Of a stretch of DNA of 64,000 nt, positions 36,201-49,385 are shown in pieces. Below the pieces are notes generated by a model. It did no database searches, was not told where the DNA came from, and was given only the letters and a program-made list of their open reading frames with translations. The DNA comes from Xylaria sp. FL1777 (taxonomy: Eukaryota > Ascomycota > Sordariomycetes > Xylariales > Xylariaceae): positions 43,378-107,377 of the forward strand of contig MU400648.1 of the NCBI GenBank assembly GCA_022578965.1, read 5' to 3'. The position numbers and the translations under genes are program-made. The first letter of the stretch is position 1, and every line of letters starts with the position of its first letter.

Positions 36201-36303
36201 GGCAAGTGATGAGGGCGCGTGGCTGGATGAGAGCTGCATAGTCCGCTGGGATGTGCACAATTTCGAGAGAGTTCCGGTCTGGAAAAAGGCGGTGAAATAT
36301 TGA
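33268..36303 (+). CDS. CSC1/OSCA-family (DUF221) calcium-permeable channel-like protein
   Basis: Eight exons: 33268-33327, 33419-33472, 33525-33622, 33668-34911, 34969-35054, 35114-35413, 35459-35489 and 35537-36303. Together 2640 nt and 879 aa, in frame throughout. Members are multi-pass membrane proteins acting as osmo- or mechanosensitive cation channels. In order: the first helix (LVFVGIFALVRHRFPILYAPR) made by exon 3; KLPDRFLLYHESLDTYLYLR; the helix pair with TWPVLMPVNA; a cytosolic RRM-like domain ending GTAAVFVEF..AERACKEV; PNEIIWENL before the channel core; then the seven-helix region (IFWSVPSGLVGIVSN, SNFYLTYFIIQG, YSCIAPLVLGFAAAGL, YRYNLFYV). The tail is soluble and acidic. The exon 6 to 7 acceptor (TAATAG at 35458) is the least certain join, since it adds two residues relative to my expectation for the family. 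The first exon is inferred. The gene ends about 0.6 kb from the AT-rich repeat block. Confidence 0.9.
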
Positions 36304-36911
36304 GTTGTCTCTTCGTGAGACATCTGCCTGCGTAGTTCGGTGAGACACCTGGACCGTACTACGCTGAATTGTGACCTATTCAGACTGTCTCGGGTATCCA
36401 GAAGTGAAGCTATTCAGCCCTCGCTGATCCGAGATATGTTGGTGGACCCCAGAGGTTAGGAAGCCCGAACCAATTGTATATGGACTCAAGGATAGCCACC
36501 ATGCTGGGCGCAAGCCCTGATGGGAGGCATGGACTTTTGCAGCCATAACATATTATTGCATTCAGAATAGAGTCAATAACTCAGTTCCAAACCCTGACAC
36601 CTGCCCTTGTTATACTACGTCATCCCCGTATTTGCTTCTGTTCCCCTGATTGCGGCTGGGCAGATGCTACATATAATAATAGTAGTAGCATTGACACTGG
36701 ACGGGACTTTCTAGAAAGGGCAAAATATGCCATCCTTGGTCCTTCCTCCTTCCTCGTGCTCAATAAAGATTAGTACATAATATGATTGATCCCATGACAT
36801 TTCGTTCATGCGTCCTCTTCAGATTTACAAGTTCCGGTTCATGCATTGAAACATACTTGAACTTATTATATATATGTAGGTACAGGGTTCTTATACTTAA
36901 ATACATATATT
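36304..36911. other. Intergenic buffer between last gene and repeat block
   Basis: It holds the CSC1-like 3' region and then normal-composition DNA up to about 36780, after which AT content rises. The terminal repeat of the outer element begins at 36912. No gene seen. Confidence 0.5.
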
Positions 36912-37113
36912 TGTGCCTTTTAAATACTGGCCCAGAACCTTGTAATTATTACGTAGGGTTAGGTCTATACTTAAAAAGGTGGATGTTAAAGAAAAGATAT
37001 TTCTTAAGTATAGTACTAAAAAACTATGTATAAATATTACTAATTTAGGTAAAGCTAGTTCGTGCTTTTTAAATTTTTGCATAGCAACTATTATATAATA
37101 TATATTATAGCTT
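36912..37113 (-). repeat. Left terminal repeat (3' LTR) of outer element
   Basis: 202 bp. It aligns almost collinearly with 49996-50197. The differences are essentially all C/T or G/A, as expected of a C-to-T mutator. Shared landmarks are ACCTTGTAATTATTAC and CTAAAAAACTAT. Confidence 0.75.
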
Positions 37114-40100
37114 GTATTGCTTAAAAGCTATAATTACTTCTTTTATTAAATAGCTGTTTTAGCTATTTATAAAAATAAAGCTATTTATAAATGCTTTTTA
37201 ATATTTATACTACTAACGCTTTTAATTTTTGTTTATTTTTTTTTAACATATATTTGCTAATATACTATAAACTTTTTACTAAGTAACTATTTTTGCTATA
37301 AGCTAAAAATAAGTTATTACTGTTATATTTATTAAGCAATGTTATTTTTTTAAAGCTTTATAGTTTATATATATTATTATAATAGCAACTTATAATAGTT
37401 TATAAGCTATTATAATATAGTTTAAACTTATTAGCTTGCTGTTTAATATATAAAACTTAATTACTAGTTTTATAAGTTTTAATTAAGCTTTTTTTTTTTT
37501 GCAAATAAGCTTAAATTTAGTTTTTTAATGCTTTTAAACTGCTAAAATAATTATACGCTAGTAGTGCTTTATAGTTTTATATTAAATATTGTTAAAATTT
37601 GATTTTTTTTTTGTTTAAATTTTTAACATAATTAGTAATTTTTATAGCTAGTTATTAATTTAGTAACTACGTTTTAAATAGCAAAAAATAATTATTATAG
37701 CTATTAAGTTTTAAAGTTTAGTTATATATATAAATAGCTGCTTTTAATAAGGTTTAAAAATTAAAATAGTAATAAATTAAACTTTTATATAGCATAATTT
37801 GCTTAATATTATTATTAGCTTTTTTAACTTTGCTATTATTTTTAAGTTTTTTAAGTATAATTAATTTTATAATAAAACTGTTTAATTTATGCTAATTAGT
37901 TATTTTTTTATTTATAAATATGCTTATATTATTGTTTATTTATTTTTTAAGAAAACTAAACATTTTGCTAATTTGTTAAATTAGTAGTTTTGTTGCTTTA
38001 AAACTAATATTAAGCATTATTTTTGCTTTAATTTATATAATAACATATTTAATGCATATTAATAGCTTAAAATTAGCTATAAATATATAGTTTATAGCTT
38101 AACGCATAAGTAGTAAAAGTAATATAATAAGTTATAAGTTTAAAAGTTTGTTTAATAATAGTTTTATTAGCTAATATTAGCTATATTTAGTAATAATTTA
38201 CTAAGTAATAAACGTAGCTTTTAAGTGCTAAAAATGCTTATTTAGCTTTTAAATTAAGCTTTTAATAATAGTATGCCTTAGGTTAATATGTGCGTTTTTT
38301 ACGTTTTGTAGTAATTTTAGCACTTTAAGCACTTTTAAAAGCGTTATAACTTAAAATGCTATATTAACTAAGTATAAAAAGTTTTTTAAAGCTTGTTTAT
38401 AGTTAATTAATTTAAATAGCATGCTATTTTTTTTAATAAAGTGCTGTTTTATTTACTTTAAACTTATATTGTATAGTAATTTAGTTTTAAAACAAAAATT
38501 TTTAAAAATAGCTTGTAAATTTATAATATTAAAGTATTGCAGTAGCATTATTAGTTATATTTTAGCTTTTAGCAATAATTTTATATTAGCTTTAGCTTTT
38601 GCTAATAAAAAAACTAGTATAATTAGTAGTTTTAATAGCTAGTTTATTAAAACGTTTAATTTGTTTGTTTTATATATAATTTTTATGCTAAAATGTTTAA
38701 TAGTGTTTAAAAAACGTACTATTTTTACTAGTTGTTTTATTTTTGTTTTTATTATTATAAAAAACTTATAATTTATATAAATAGTAATTTCTTTGCTTTT
38801 TATTTAATGCTGCTAGTATTAAAATGCTAGCATTATAGCTAGCAATTTTTTTTTTGTGTTAAGTAACGCAATTAATATGCTTTAAGCTTTTTTAAAAAGT
38901 ATGCTACTAAATATAAAAATATAATTGTTCTATAAAAATGCAGCTGCATTAAATATGCCTTAATATAATATATGCTTAAATTAGTATTTATTATAAATAA
39001 AAGCTTTTAATTAAAAGCTTAAACAATTAGCATAATAATAATAGCTTTATAGATTTTTTATTATGCGTTTTTAGCTTTTATGTTTAACTTTACTTTTTAG
39101 TTTTTAGGTTTTTTTATTAGTGCAATTAATAATATAATAATTAACAAGTAGTTCTTAATAAAATGCTTAAAATAGCTTGTAGTATTCGCAAATGTTTTTA
39201 CTTTTATAGTAGTTTTAAGCATAAGCTGCTTTTATACTATTATAACTTTTGCTAGGTTTGCTTTAATGCTGTTATAAAAAACATTAAAACTAAAAAAAAT
39301 ACTAAAATTTACAAAAAGCAGTATTTTTAATATATTAACTATTATGCTATACTTAACTAATTATATAAATAGCAAGCAATAATGTTTATATAACTATTTC
39401 TTTGTTTTAGCTTAAATATAAATATTATTAAGTAAGCTAGCTAGCTATTTATAAAAAAGTTTAATTATTTTTTATATTAGTGCTTAAAATGTTACTAAAG
39501 CGTTATAAAGTTTAAAAAGCATTACTATTTATTTATATAGCTTAAATAATATAATAAACGTTGTTTTTTTATAATATGGTTTATATATAATAATATGCTA
39601 GAATTTATTTTTTAAGTTAATAAAAATATACTATTAATGCTTTATAGCTTGCTATATTTAGTTTATTGTATTAAGTAATAAATAAGCTTGCTTTTTTATT
39701 TTTTTATTAACTTTATAATAATTATAATAAAAATGCTATATTATTAATTTATTATTTTTATTAAGCTTAATAGTTATGCTTAGCGCTTTTTTTAAAGTTA
39801 ATAATGCTAATAAACTTTATAGCTTTATGCTTTTTTTAATATAAATACTTTTATATGCTTTTATAAATTTATATAGCGCTTTTTTTTATGCTAAGCTATA
39901 TTTTTATAGTAGTAGTTTAACTAGTAAACTATTGCTTATATTAATATAATGCTTTATTTTAGCAATAATATTAGTTTTTTGCTTAAAGTAATTAAATAGT
40001 TTAAAAAAGTTCTTTATATAATAGTTTTAATATTTAGCAATTTATAGTTTTTTTAAGATATTTTTATGCTATTTAATAGTTATAATATAGCACTTTTTGC

Positions 40101-40890
40101 TAGCTATACTAGCAAATAAGCATTTTATTAGCTATATTAAAAGGCTTTTTTTAAATTTAAATAGTATAATAACTTTATAACTATTTAATATAATAAAAAT
40201 ACTTTTTTATTTATAAAAAATCTATTTTTTAATAGTTATATTGCTTAAAAAAATATAGTTTAGCATTATATTTACTATTAACGTTTATGCTTTTAATATA
40301 TTACTAGTAGTTATAAAATTTGCTATTATTTTGCAATTTTTAGTTATTTAAAGTCCTATTTTATTAATGCTATATATTATGCCTTGTTTTTATAATTAAT
40401 ATAACGCTAGCTTAAATACTAAAAATTATAAAATATAATAACTAATATAGCTATAGTTTTAAAAAACAGTAAATTTATAGTTATTAGTTAACTTAGCTAA
40501 AAAAAAATTATAATAATTACTATAATTATTTTTTAGCTTTTGCTTTTTATTAAAGTTTTTTTAGCTTTTATTTGTTTTAATTAATAAAGTAGAGCTATTT
40601 TAAGCAGTATTAAAAATTTTAGTAAGTTTTTTATTAATTATATTATTTTTAAAACAATTAATAAAGCATTGCTTTATTTTATTAGCATTTTTTTTATTTT
40701 TAGCGTTATTTATAATAAAAACATGCTTAAAGCTACTAATTAAAGCTTTGCTTTTAAAAGTTTTATATTTATTTTAAATTTTATTAAATCTGTTAAAAAA
40801 ATCGTTATAAAAAAGCCTGCTTTTAATAGTTATAAATTAGCTAATTTGCTTTTTTTAGTTTGTTTTAAAGTTTTTAAGCTATTTAGCTTT

Positions 40891-40944
40891 TGCTTTGTAG
40901 TTTTTTGTATAATAGCTAATCTTGCTATAATTAAAACACTTGTT
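40891..40944 (-). pseudogene. gag zinc-knuckle relic of outer element
   Basis: The minus-strand reading is NKCFNYSKISYYTKNYKA. The spacing matches a retroelement CCHC knuckle (C-x2-C-x4-H-x4-C) in which the second and last Cys read Tyr and the His reads Tyr, all explicable by single G-to-A or C-to-T changes. It indicates that gag lies to the right of pol, so the element is on the minus strand. Confidence 0.6.
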
Positions 40945-42172
40945 TTATATTGCTTAAGCTGTAAATCTAGCTTTAAATTAATTATTTTTATGTTTTATAA
41001 TTTAGCTTACTTTTTGTTTATTAGTTTTAAGGTTTAAAATTATTAATATTAATAATGTTTTAGCGTAATTTATTAGTTAAATTTATATTATGCTTAGTTT
41101 TTTAGTAGTTTTAGCATTAATATTATACTTATAATATAGCACTAAAGTGTTTTGCAGTTAAACTATTACTTTAAACATATTATAGATTTTTAGCTTAATT
41201 AATGTTATAACTACTATATAAAATAACTATATAGCTTTTTTAACTATTTAGTTAATATTTAGGTTATTATTAAACTTTTTTATATATAGCTAAATTATTA
41301 ATATAAAATTAGTTAATTTGTTAATAATAATATTACAAGTTTATTGCATGTTTTTAATAATTGTTAATAGTTTATAAAACGTTATATAAAGCTACTATAA
41401 AAAGTTTATTAATGCTTTGTTTTATATTAATAGCATACTAATAAATATTATTAATAAGCTATAAAGTATATTATATTTAGCTAATACTTAAATTATAGCT
41501 TTTAAAAAGTTTACTTAACTAGTATTATAATAATAAACAAATAAAGCTATTTAATAAAAGTCTTTTTTTAATTTTATTATAACTTTTTTTAGCTATAGTT
41601 TATATAGTATTAACGTTTAAATTAAGCAATTTTAAATATTTTTAACTTTATTAAAAGTTATATAATTTGCTTTTACTAGTTGTAGCATTGCTAAAAACAT
41701 TACTTTGTTTTTTGCTTTATAATTATTTAGCTAAATAGCATTATTTAATAAAAATACGTTTAAAAAAATAGTTTAAACATATTGTTTTTGCTTAGTTTAC
41801 AAATTATTAAGCTTAAAATACTTATAAAAATTAAAAGTTAAATTTTTAAGCTTTTTATTATTTATTACGTTAATTAGCTGCTTTATATATAATACTTAGT
41901 TATTTTTTAAATTAGCAAGCTTGCTTATTAAGTTATTAACTTTGTTTTTTAGTTTTTGCTTTTTTAGTATTATGTTTAGTTTTTGCTATATTTTTATTAA
42001 TATAGCTTTAATTTTATTAAATTGCAGTTATAAATTAACTGCAAATTAATTAATACGCTTATAAATACTTTTAATAGTATTGCTAACTGCTAGCTTAACT
42101 AAATTATTGCTTTTAAAGCTAAGCTTTGTAGTTTTATTACTACTTTTAGTTATTTTATTAAGTTAATACTAA

Positions 42173-42177
42173 AGTAT
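42173..42177 (+). repeat. Target-site duplication AGTAT (left)
   Basis: Matches AGTAT at 49881-49885, immediately outside the other LTR end. Confidence 0.85.
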
Positions 42178-42671
42178 TATAACGGACTTATTATATATTA
42201 ATATAACGGGTTTGCTTTTAGGGTCTTAATTTGTAAGTAATAATAAGATCTTTAACGGTAGTTTATTAAGGAGGTTTTTAGGGTACTTTTATTACTGTAT
42301 ATTAATAAAGGTCTTAAAGAATTAAAAGTAATAAGTATCTTAATACTTAATAGTTATAAGGAAATTAATAGCTAAAGAACTAGAACTAAATAAATAACTA
42401 AATATAAAAAGTGCATGATTATATAAATAAAGAAAAAATAGAAAAAGTAGTAACTTTTTTTAGATTATTATAAGTTTAGTAAGCATTAAATTACTGTAAG
42501 CTTAATAAGCTTTAGATTACTGTAAGCTTAGTAAGCTTTAAATTACTATAAGCTTAGTAAGCTAAGTAAATTATTACGTAATTTTAGCTTTAGCTAGCAA
42601 AAAAAGAAGTGCACAGTATATATAAAAGCATTAAGCTGCTTTAAAGGCTACTTTTGTGCTAATTTTATAAC
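42178..42671 (-). repeat. 3' LTR of nested gypsy element
   Basis: 494 bp. It includes a striking series of CTTAATAAGCTTTA/GCTTAGTAAGC units near 42480-42570. It ends TAACA at 42671. Confidence 0.9.
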
Positions 42672-42719
42672 ATTATTTTTTTTCTTTTAAAATTGTTGTT
42701 TTAATAATTTTTTGTAAGT

Positions 42720-42740
42720 ATTTTTTTTTTTTTTTTTTTT
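42720..42740 (+). repeat. Poly-T tract
   Basis: An uninterrupted run of about 21 T inside the nested element, close to its 3' LTR. Confidence 0.85.
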
Positions 42741-45662
42741 TATATGTTATAATGTTAAAGCGTATTAAAAAAACTAACTGCTTATTTAAAACAAAGCAAA
42801 GATTTGTTTTTGCTTTTTTTATTGATTTTATTAGCTATAAAGTTATGCTTTGCTTTTGCTGCTTTAATTAATTATTAATGTACAAAATAATAAATAATAT
42901 GTTTTGTTGTTTTAAATGTATATATGCTAGTTGTTTTTGCAATAAATTAAAAGTTTTAGTTAACTTAATTAATAATATAGTTTTTAAATACTGTTGTTTT
43001 AAAAAGAAAAAAAAGCAAGCAAAATAATAGTTATTTTTAGTTTAAAAAGAACTAAAACAAGCTTAAAATAGTTTTAATTTTGTTTTAAGCAAGTTAGCTT
43101 AGCTTTATATATAAAAATGTTTTTTAAAAGCAAAAAGTATTAAAATAGTTTAGCAAAAGCTTTAGTTTTTAAATGAACTAAACAAAATAAAGCGCATTAA
43201 AAAGAAACAAAAAGTGTTAGTAAAAAAGCAAAAACAATAGAAAAAGCAAGCTAAAGTAACATAAGCTGCTTTATTTAAGTTTAATTAGGATTTTTTAAGC
43301 GTTTTTTTTAAGGTTAACTTTTTTTTTTTAGTTTTAAGTAGTTAAAATATTAGCAATAAAACTAACTTATAACTATTTTAGCAGTTTTTAGGTGTTTTTT
43401 AAGTTTTTAAGTATTATTAGTATATAAGTATTTTTTTTATTTAATAAAATACTTTAAGTTATTATTATTTTAACAAAAATTTAGTATATTTTTAACTTTA
43501 TAAACGTTTTAATTTATTTTTATTTTTAGTTATGTTTTAATAAATGTTTTAATAAATGCTAGTTTTAGTAAAAAAATATAAAAGATAAAGTGGATTTATA
43601 TATTTTTTAGTAATAATAGTTTATAATTAATAAATAAAATAATTTCTTTAATTTTAAAAAAGCTAAGTTTTTTAAATTTTAATTTATTGCTTAGTTGTTT
43701 TGTTTTAATTTAGGAAATATTAGTGTTTATGTTTTGTTTTTATTGTAGCAAATAAACTTTGTTTTTTTTTTTAAAGGTTAGTTTTTTAGTTTATTTTTTG
43801 TTGTAGTATATTAATATCTGTTGTTATAAAAATTAAAAGCATAGTTATAGTTTAGCTTGTAGCGTTTTGATTTTTGTTGCAATAGTTTTTGCTTAAGGTG
43901 CTATAATTAAAATAGCAAATGCTTTTATTAATGTTTTTTTTTGTTTTTTAATAGTTGTTTGCTGTTTATAAATAGTTTTATGCAAAAATATATTTATATT
44001 TTTATTTATTAATATATTATATAAAATTTATGCTGTTAATAATAGTTTTATTTAATTGTTTTATTAGTAGTTAATATAATTTTATAAATATTGTTTTAGT
44101 ATTTAGTTTAGTTTTTTTGTTTGTTTATTTGTTTATAAGTAGTAAGCAGTTAAAAACTTTAGTTTAATACTAATAAGTTTAAAAAAGCTAGTTTTAAACT
44201 TAAAAGTAAACAACTTATTTTAGTTTAAAATAATTTTTTTTAATAGCTTATGCTTATTTAAATATTAGCATATAAAGGTGTATATAAGTTATTTAACTGT
44301 TATATTTTTTTTAAACAGTAAAAAGTAAGCATACTTAATAAATCTATTAATAATAATTTATATTTTATTATATTATATTTTTGTAATTGGATTAGTTAAT
44401 AAAAATAGTGCTATAATAAAATTTTAAGTAATAATGTACTATGCTTATTTAAGTATTTATATAAGTTATAGTAGTTTATAAAGCTTATATTAAGCTGTTT
44501 TAGCTTTGTTATAAATATTGCATTTTTTTATAATAAATTTAACTATGTTTTATAGTTTTAAAAAGTTATACTTTTTTTATAATTATTAAACTATTTTTGT
44601 TGTTTTTTAGTATTTATATAATAAGTATTTATAAAATTTCTTAATAAACTTGTTTTGTAAAAATTTCAGTAAATAAACCTTATATTTATACATTAGTTTG
44701 TTATTTTTTGATTTTTTGTGTTTTTGTAGTTATGCTAACTTTTTTAAGTTATAAGCTTATTATAGCTATATATTCATAAAGTTTTTAAGTATAACTTTAA
44801 TTTTTAAGCTTTTATTTCTTTAAAGATATAATATTTAAATGTTTTTTTTTAAAACTTTAAATTTTTTTTAACTTTATTAACTAAGTATGTTTGCTTAAAT
44901 GTTTTTTTTTTCTTTAATGTAGCATATTTTAAAGTTAAATTTAAAAAAAAAAACTATTTAATTTTTATGTTGTTTAGTAATTTTTTACATAGTTATAAAT
45001 TTTGTTAGGTTTTAATAATTTAAATAAATTTTAATTAGTTTTATAGTTTCTATAAAAAATAGTTTTTACTTTTTAAGTGCTATAATAATTACAAACAGTT
45101 TTTTATTATATATAAGGTATTATAATGCTGCATTTTGTAGTACTTTTAAATAATAAGCTATTAAATGCTATTTTTTGTTGTTTTTTAGTTGTTTTAAAAC
45201 TTCTATAATTATATTATTTAAGGCATTTATTTTTAGCTTTTTCTTTTTTTGTGGATTAAGTAGTTTAACTATAAAGTTAGAAATAACTTTTAGTTTTAGT
45301 TCTTTAAAAGCTTTTTAAGCTTTCTTTAAAATTAAAAAGAATTTTTTTTTATATTTTTTTTTTATATACTTTGTAAAGTAAAATGCTATTTTTTTAAAGT
45401 CTTAAATTAACATTTAAACATAGTTTAAAAATTTTAATGCTTATTGTATGTTTATAATAGTAGCTAAATTAAGTATTTTTTAGTTTTGTACTGTATTAAT
45501 TTTTAATTATTAAATCTATATTTGTTTTAAAGTAATTATAAATTTTAAAAAGTTAATTTTTTATGTATGCTATATATACTTTTTTATATTAAGTTATAAT
45601 TTTGCTTGTTTAAGTGTTTTTAATACTTAAGTTATATATTTTTTGTATTCTTTTCATGTTTT

Positions 45663-45692
45663 AAAGTAAATCAAGATATTATTTAAGTAAAT
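45663..45692 (-). pseudogene. Reverse-transcriptase catalytic motif relic (nested gypsy)
   Basis: The minus strand reads IYLNNILIYF, in the larger context NKFMFIYLNNILIYFKT. The gypsy RT motif has a YLDD core. Both catalytic Asp codons are now Asn (GAY to AAT), and a Ser near the end reads Phe. Both are changes at GpA or TpC. The enzyme is dead. Confidence 0.85.
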
Positions 45693-48600
45693 AAACATAA
45701 ATTTGTTTAAAAACTTTTATAAAATCGTTATTATTATGTATTAAAAGCTAGCTAGTACGTTTTATAGTTTTTGTAGTATAACTATATATTTATATAGTTT
45801 ATATACTGTTTGTATAGCAGTTTTTTATTTTTTTTCTTTAGCTATTTTAATAGCATAATATTTATTTAGAATATTAATTACTGTAAATTATTTTGCTTAG
45901 CTAATGTTTTTTTTTATAGTTATTAATAAAGTAAAAAAATATTTATTTGCAATAATAATTGCGTTTAATAGTTAATAGTTAATTATTACTTACTATACTA
46001 GTTTTTTTTTTTATTAATTAGTTGTTTTTTATTTTTTATTTTAAGTATTAGTACTATAAAATATTTAGTAAATAACTAAGATTTTCTTAAGAATTCTTTT
46101 GCTAAATTTTTTTAAATGTATTTTTATAAAGCGTTTGTTTTGTTTAAGCTTATGTAGTATACTTAATAAAGCTTTAGTTAACATTTTTTCTTAATAAAAA
46201 TATAGTAGTTTTATAGGCTATATTTAAGAAGTTTTTTTTTTTTTCTTTTTTTAAATAGTTTATAAAATTTATAATATACTTTTAGTATTTTGTTTAGGAT
46301 TTCTTTTGCGATTTTTCTGATTTTCTTGCTTTATTTTTTATTTTTTTAATTAATAGTTTTTGCTTTTTATTAAATTAAAAAGTTACTAGTTTTTAGCTAT
46401 AATATTCCTAAAATAATATTATAATTAAATATATTAGCAATATTTAATATAATTTATTTTTTGTGTTTTTGTATAAATATATTAAAAAGTTTGGTTTTTT
46501 TAAGTATATAATTATTATTATAACTAAAGGTACTTTTATTAAATCTTTTAATTTTTTAGGATTTTTGCTTATATTTTTAAAGAATTTTATTTTGTTTTAT
46601 TACTTTAAGTAAAATTATATTAGCTTATGCTTTTAAATTAATTAAAATGTTATATTTTTTTTTTTAATATATAAGTTTAACTTTAAATTAGTTTTGCTAG
46701 TTATTATATTAAACTTTATATAAGGCTTTAGTTTTTTTAGCTACTTGCTGCCTTTTTAATAAGTGCTTATTTTGTTTTTTGATTTTTTTTTATTAAATGT
46801 TTAAGTGCTTATTTTATTTTGTACTTTAGATATTATTACGTTTTGTTTTATTTTTGCTTTTAGTTAAGCTTTAAATTACAGTTTTTAAGCTTTTTTACTT
46901 TTAGTAACTATTTTTTAGTACAATTATGCTTTAATTAACTAGTAATATTTACAGTAGTTATTTTTATATTTTTTTGGAATAATATTGTAAGTATAATTAA
47001 AATCTTTTTTAAATGTTGTAAATTTTTATAGATTTTTGTAATAAACTATAGTTATAATTAACTACTTTAATTTATAAAAGTTTTATATTTTTGTTTTTGT
47101 AATTTGTTTAAAAAATTAATTATTTTTTAATTTGTTAAGTAAGTATTAATAGCAATAATATACTATATAATAATTTTATAGTACTTTATTATGTTTTAAA
47201 TTTTTTAAGCGTAAAATATTATTATTATTTTTTATTATAGTTTTATTATAGTAATAATTTTTAGCAATTAGTTAAATTATTAGCTTTAGTTTTTAGAACA
47301 TATTAGTTTTTATGCTAACTATTAGTGCTTTTTTGTTTTGTTATATTTAAAGCAGTTTAAGCTATAAAAATATTTTATTTATTTTTATTAGTTTTTTTTT
47401 TATAGTGTTTTTTATAGCTTTTAATTTTATTTGTTTTTGCTTTAAAGTTTTATAAATTCTGTTTTTTTAGGTTTATTTAATAATTAAGTGTTTTAATAGT
47501 TTATAATTAGTTTAGTAATTATACTATTTATAATTATAGTTTTATTTCTTTAAATATAACTTTTTTTTAAGTTATATTTTAAGCTTTAGTAGTTTAAAGT
47601 TTTTATAGTTTTATAAGTTTGCTAACTACGTTAACTTATTACTTTTTATTGTTTGTTACTTTTAGTTAAACTATTTTTTTAGGTTATATATTAAATAACT
47701 TTAATTGTTTATATAATAAATATATTTTTTTACAATTTGTTTTAATAATTACAAAGCTTTTAAATAGTATTTATATGCTTATTTATTTTAACCTGTATAA
47801 ATAAAACATTTAAATTTGTTTAGTATAATACTTTTATTTTAACTTAAAATAGCAACTTTATATTTTTGCTTTAAAAATATATTTTTTAAATTGCTTTGTT
47901 GTTTTTTGTTGTTTTGAATTTTTATAACTTGTATTTTTTTTTTAAGTTAAAAAATCTTTTCTTTTTTATAGCTTTTTTTTCTGTTTTTTTTTTTAAATTA
48001 GCATTGTTTTTAAAAATGTTCTTTTTTTTTGTAGTTATAATATTTAACCTTAAATATATTTTAGGGTTATTATTTTTAGACTTTACTAATTTGTTTGAAC
48101 TTTTATTTAATACTTTTTTAAGTATTTTTTTTTTTGTTTTTTTTAGTTTTTTTAGTTTTAAAGTACTAGTTAAATAATTATTAATTAATTATAATAGCTA
48201 TATTAATATATATATTAATTTTTGTTAGTTTATTTATTTTGTATAGTTTGTTTTAAACTTAAGTTTTAAGTTTACTATAAAATAAGTAAAACAATATAAG
48301 CTTAAGCAATTTTAAAATTGCTGCTAATTGTTTAAATTTTATAGCGTAATTTATTGTTGCTTTTATTTGTTTTAAGCAGTAAAATGCTTTTTTTGCGTGT
48401 TTTGCTTTTTAAGTGTTTTTAAATAGTGCTTTTATTTAATTTTTAAACTTAACGTAGTTTTCAAAAATTTCTTTTGTTTTTAGCTTAAAGTTAGTTAACT
48501 TGTTAGCTTTTAGGAAATCTTTTAAAATAAATTAAAACTATTTTAATATTTTTTTTAATAAAAATTATAAAGTAGTTATTACTTTTTAGTTCTTTTTTAT

Positions 48601-49385
48601 AATAGTAATAAAGTGCTATTTTAAATAAAATTTAGTATAAATTAAAAAGGTTTTTATATTTATAAATTTATTATAAAGCTTTAAAGCAATAAGTTTAAAA
48701 CTTTTAATGTTTAGCATTTTTAATATTATAAATAATTTTAATAGTAAAAGCAGTAGTAATAATAAAAAGTTAGGTTTTTTATTTTAAGTTATTACTTTAA
48801 GTATAACAATAATAAAAGTAAGCATTAAGTTTACTAGTAATAGTATTAATATTAGTTATAGTATAATTATTTGTTTAAAGCTTTAATTTATTATTATAGT
48901 AATAATTATTATTGTTGCTTTAATTACTATAGCTAGTATTTATGCTAGTTTAAAGGTTATAACGCTTAATATTTAAGTTGTTTTTTAAGTTAAAGCAACT
49001 AGTTTGCTTTATAGCACTAGTATTAGCGTTAGTTTTTTTTTATTGCTGCTGCTTAATTTTTTTTTTTTTGCTATTGCTTTTTTTTTAATAAAAGTAGCTA
49101 GTAAAAGTATTAAAGTTTATTGTTTTAATACGTTGCTAGTTCTAAAAGTTTTTAAAATTTTTAAACTTAATTTTTAACTTTTTGTTTTTAGTAATATAAC
49201 TTAAATCTAGTTTTATTAGTTATTAAGTAAAGCTTATTTACGTAATGCTATTTAGCATTCTTATTTTTTAAATATTTCTTTAGTATACTTTTAAAAGTTT
49301 ATTTTATAAATTGTTTATTATTTAACTCTTTATACTAATATTTGTTTTTATATGTTAGGTCTTATTAATTAAAAAGCTATTAAAG

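Noticed and set aside
42480..42575. Repeated GCTTAGTAAGC units suggesting a CRISPR-like array
   Set aside because: Part of both LTR copies, with no regular spacers, in a eukaryotic retroelement.
47896..48177. 93-codon plus-strand frame rich in Phe and Leu
   Set aside because: A product of T-rich mutated DNA antisense to gypsy coding relics.
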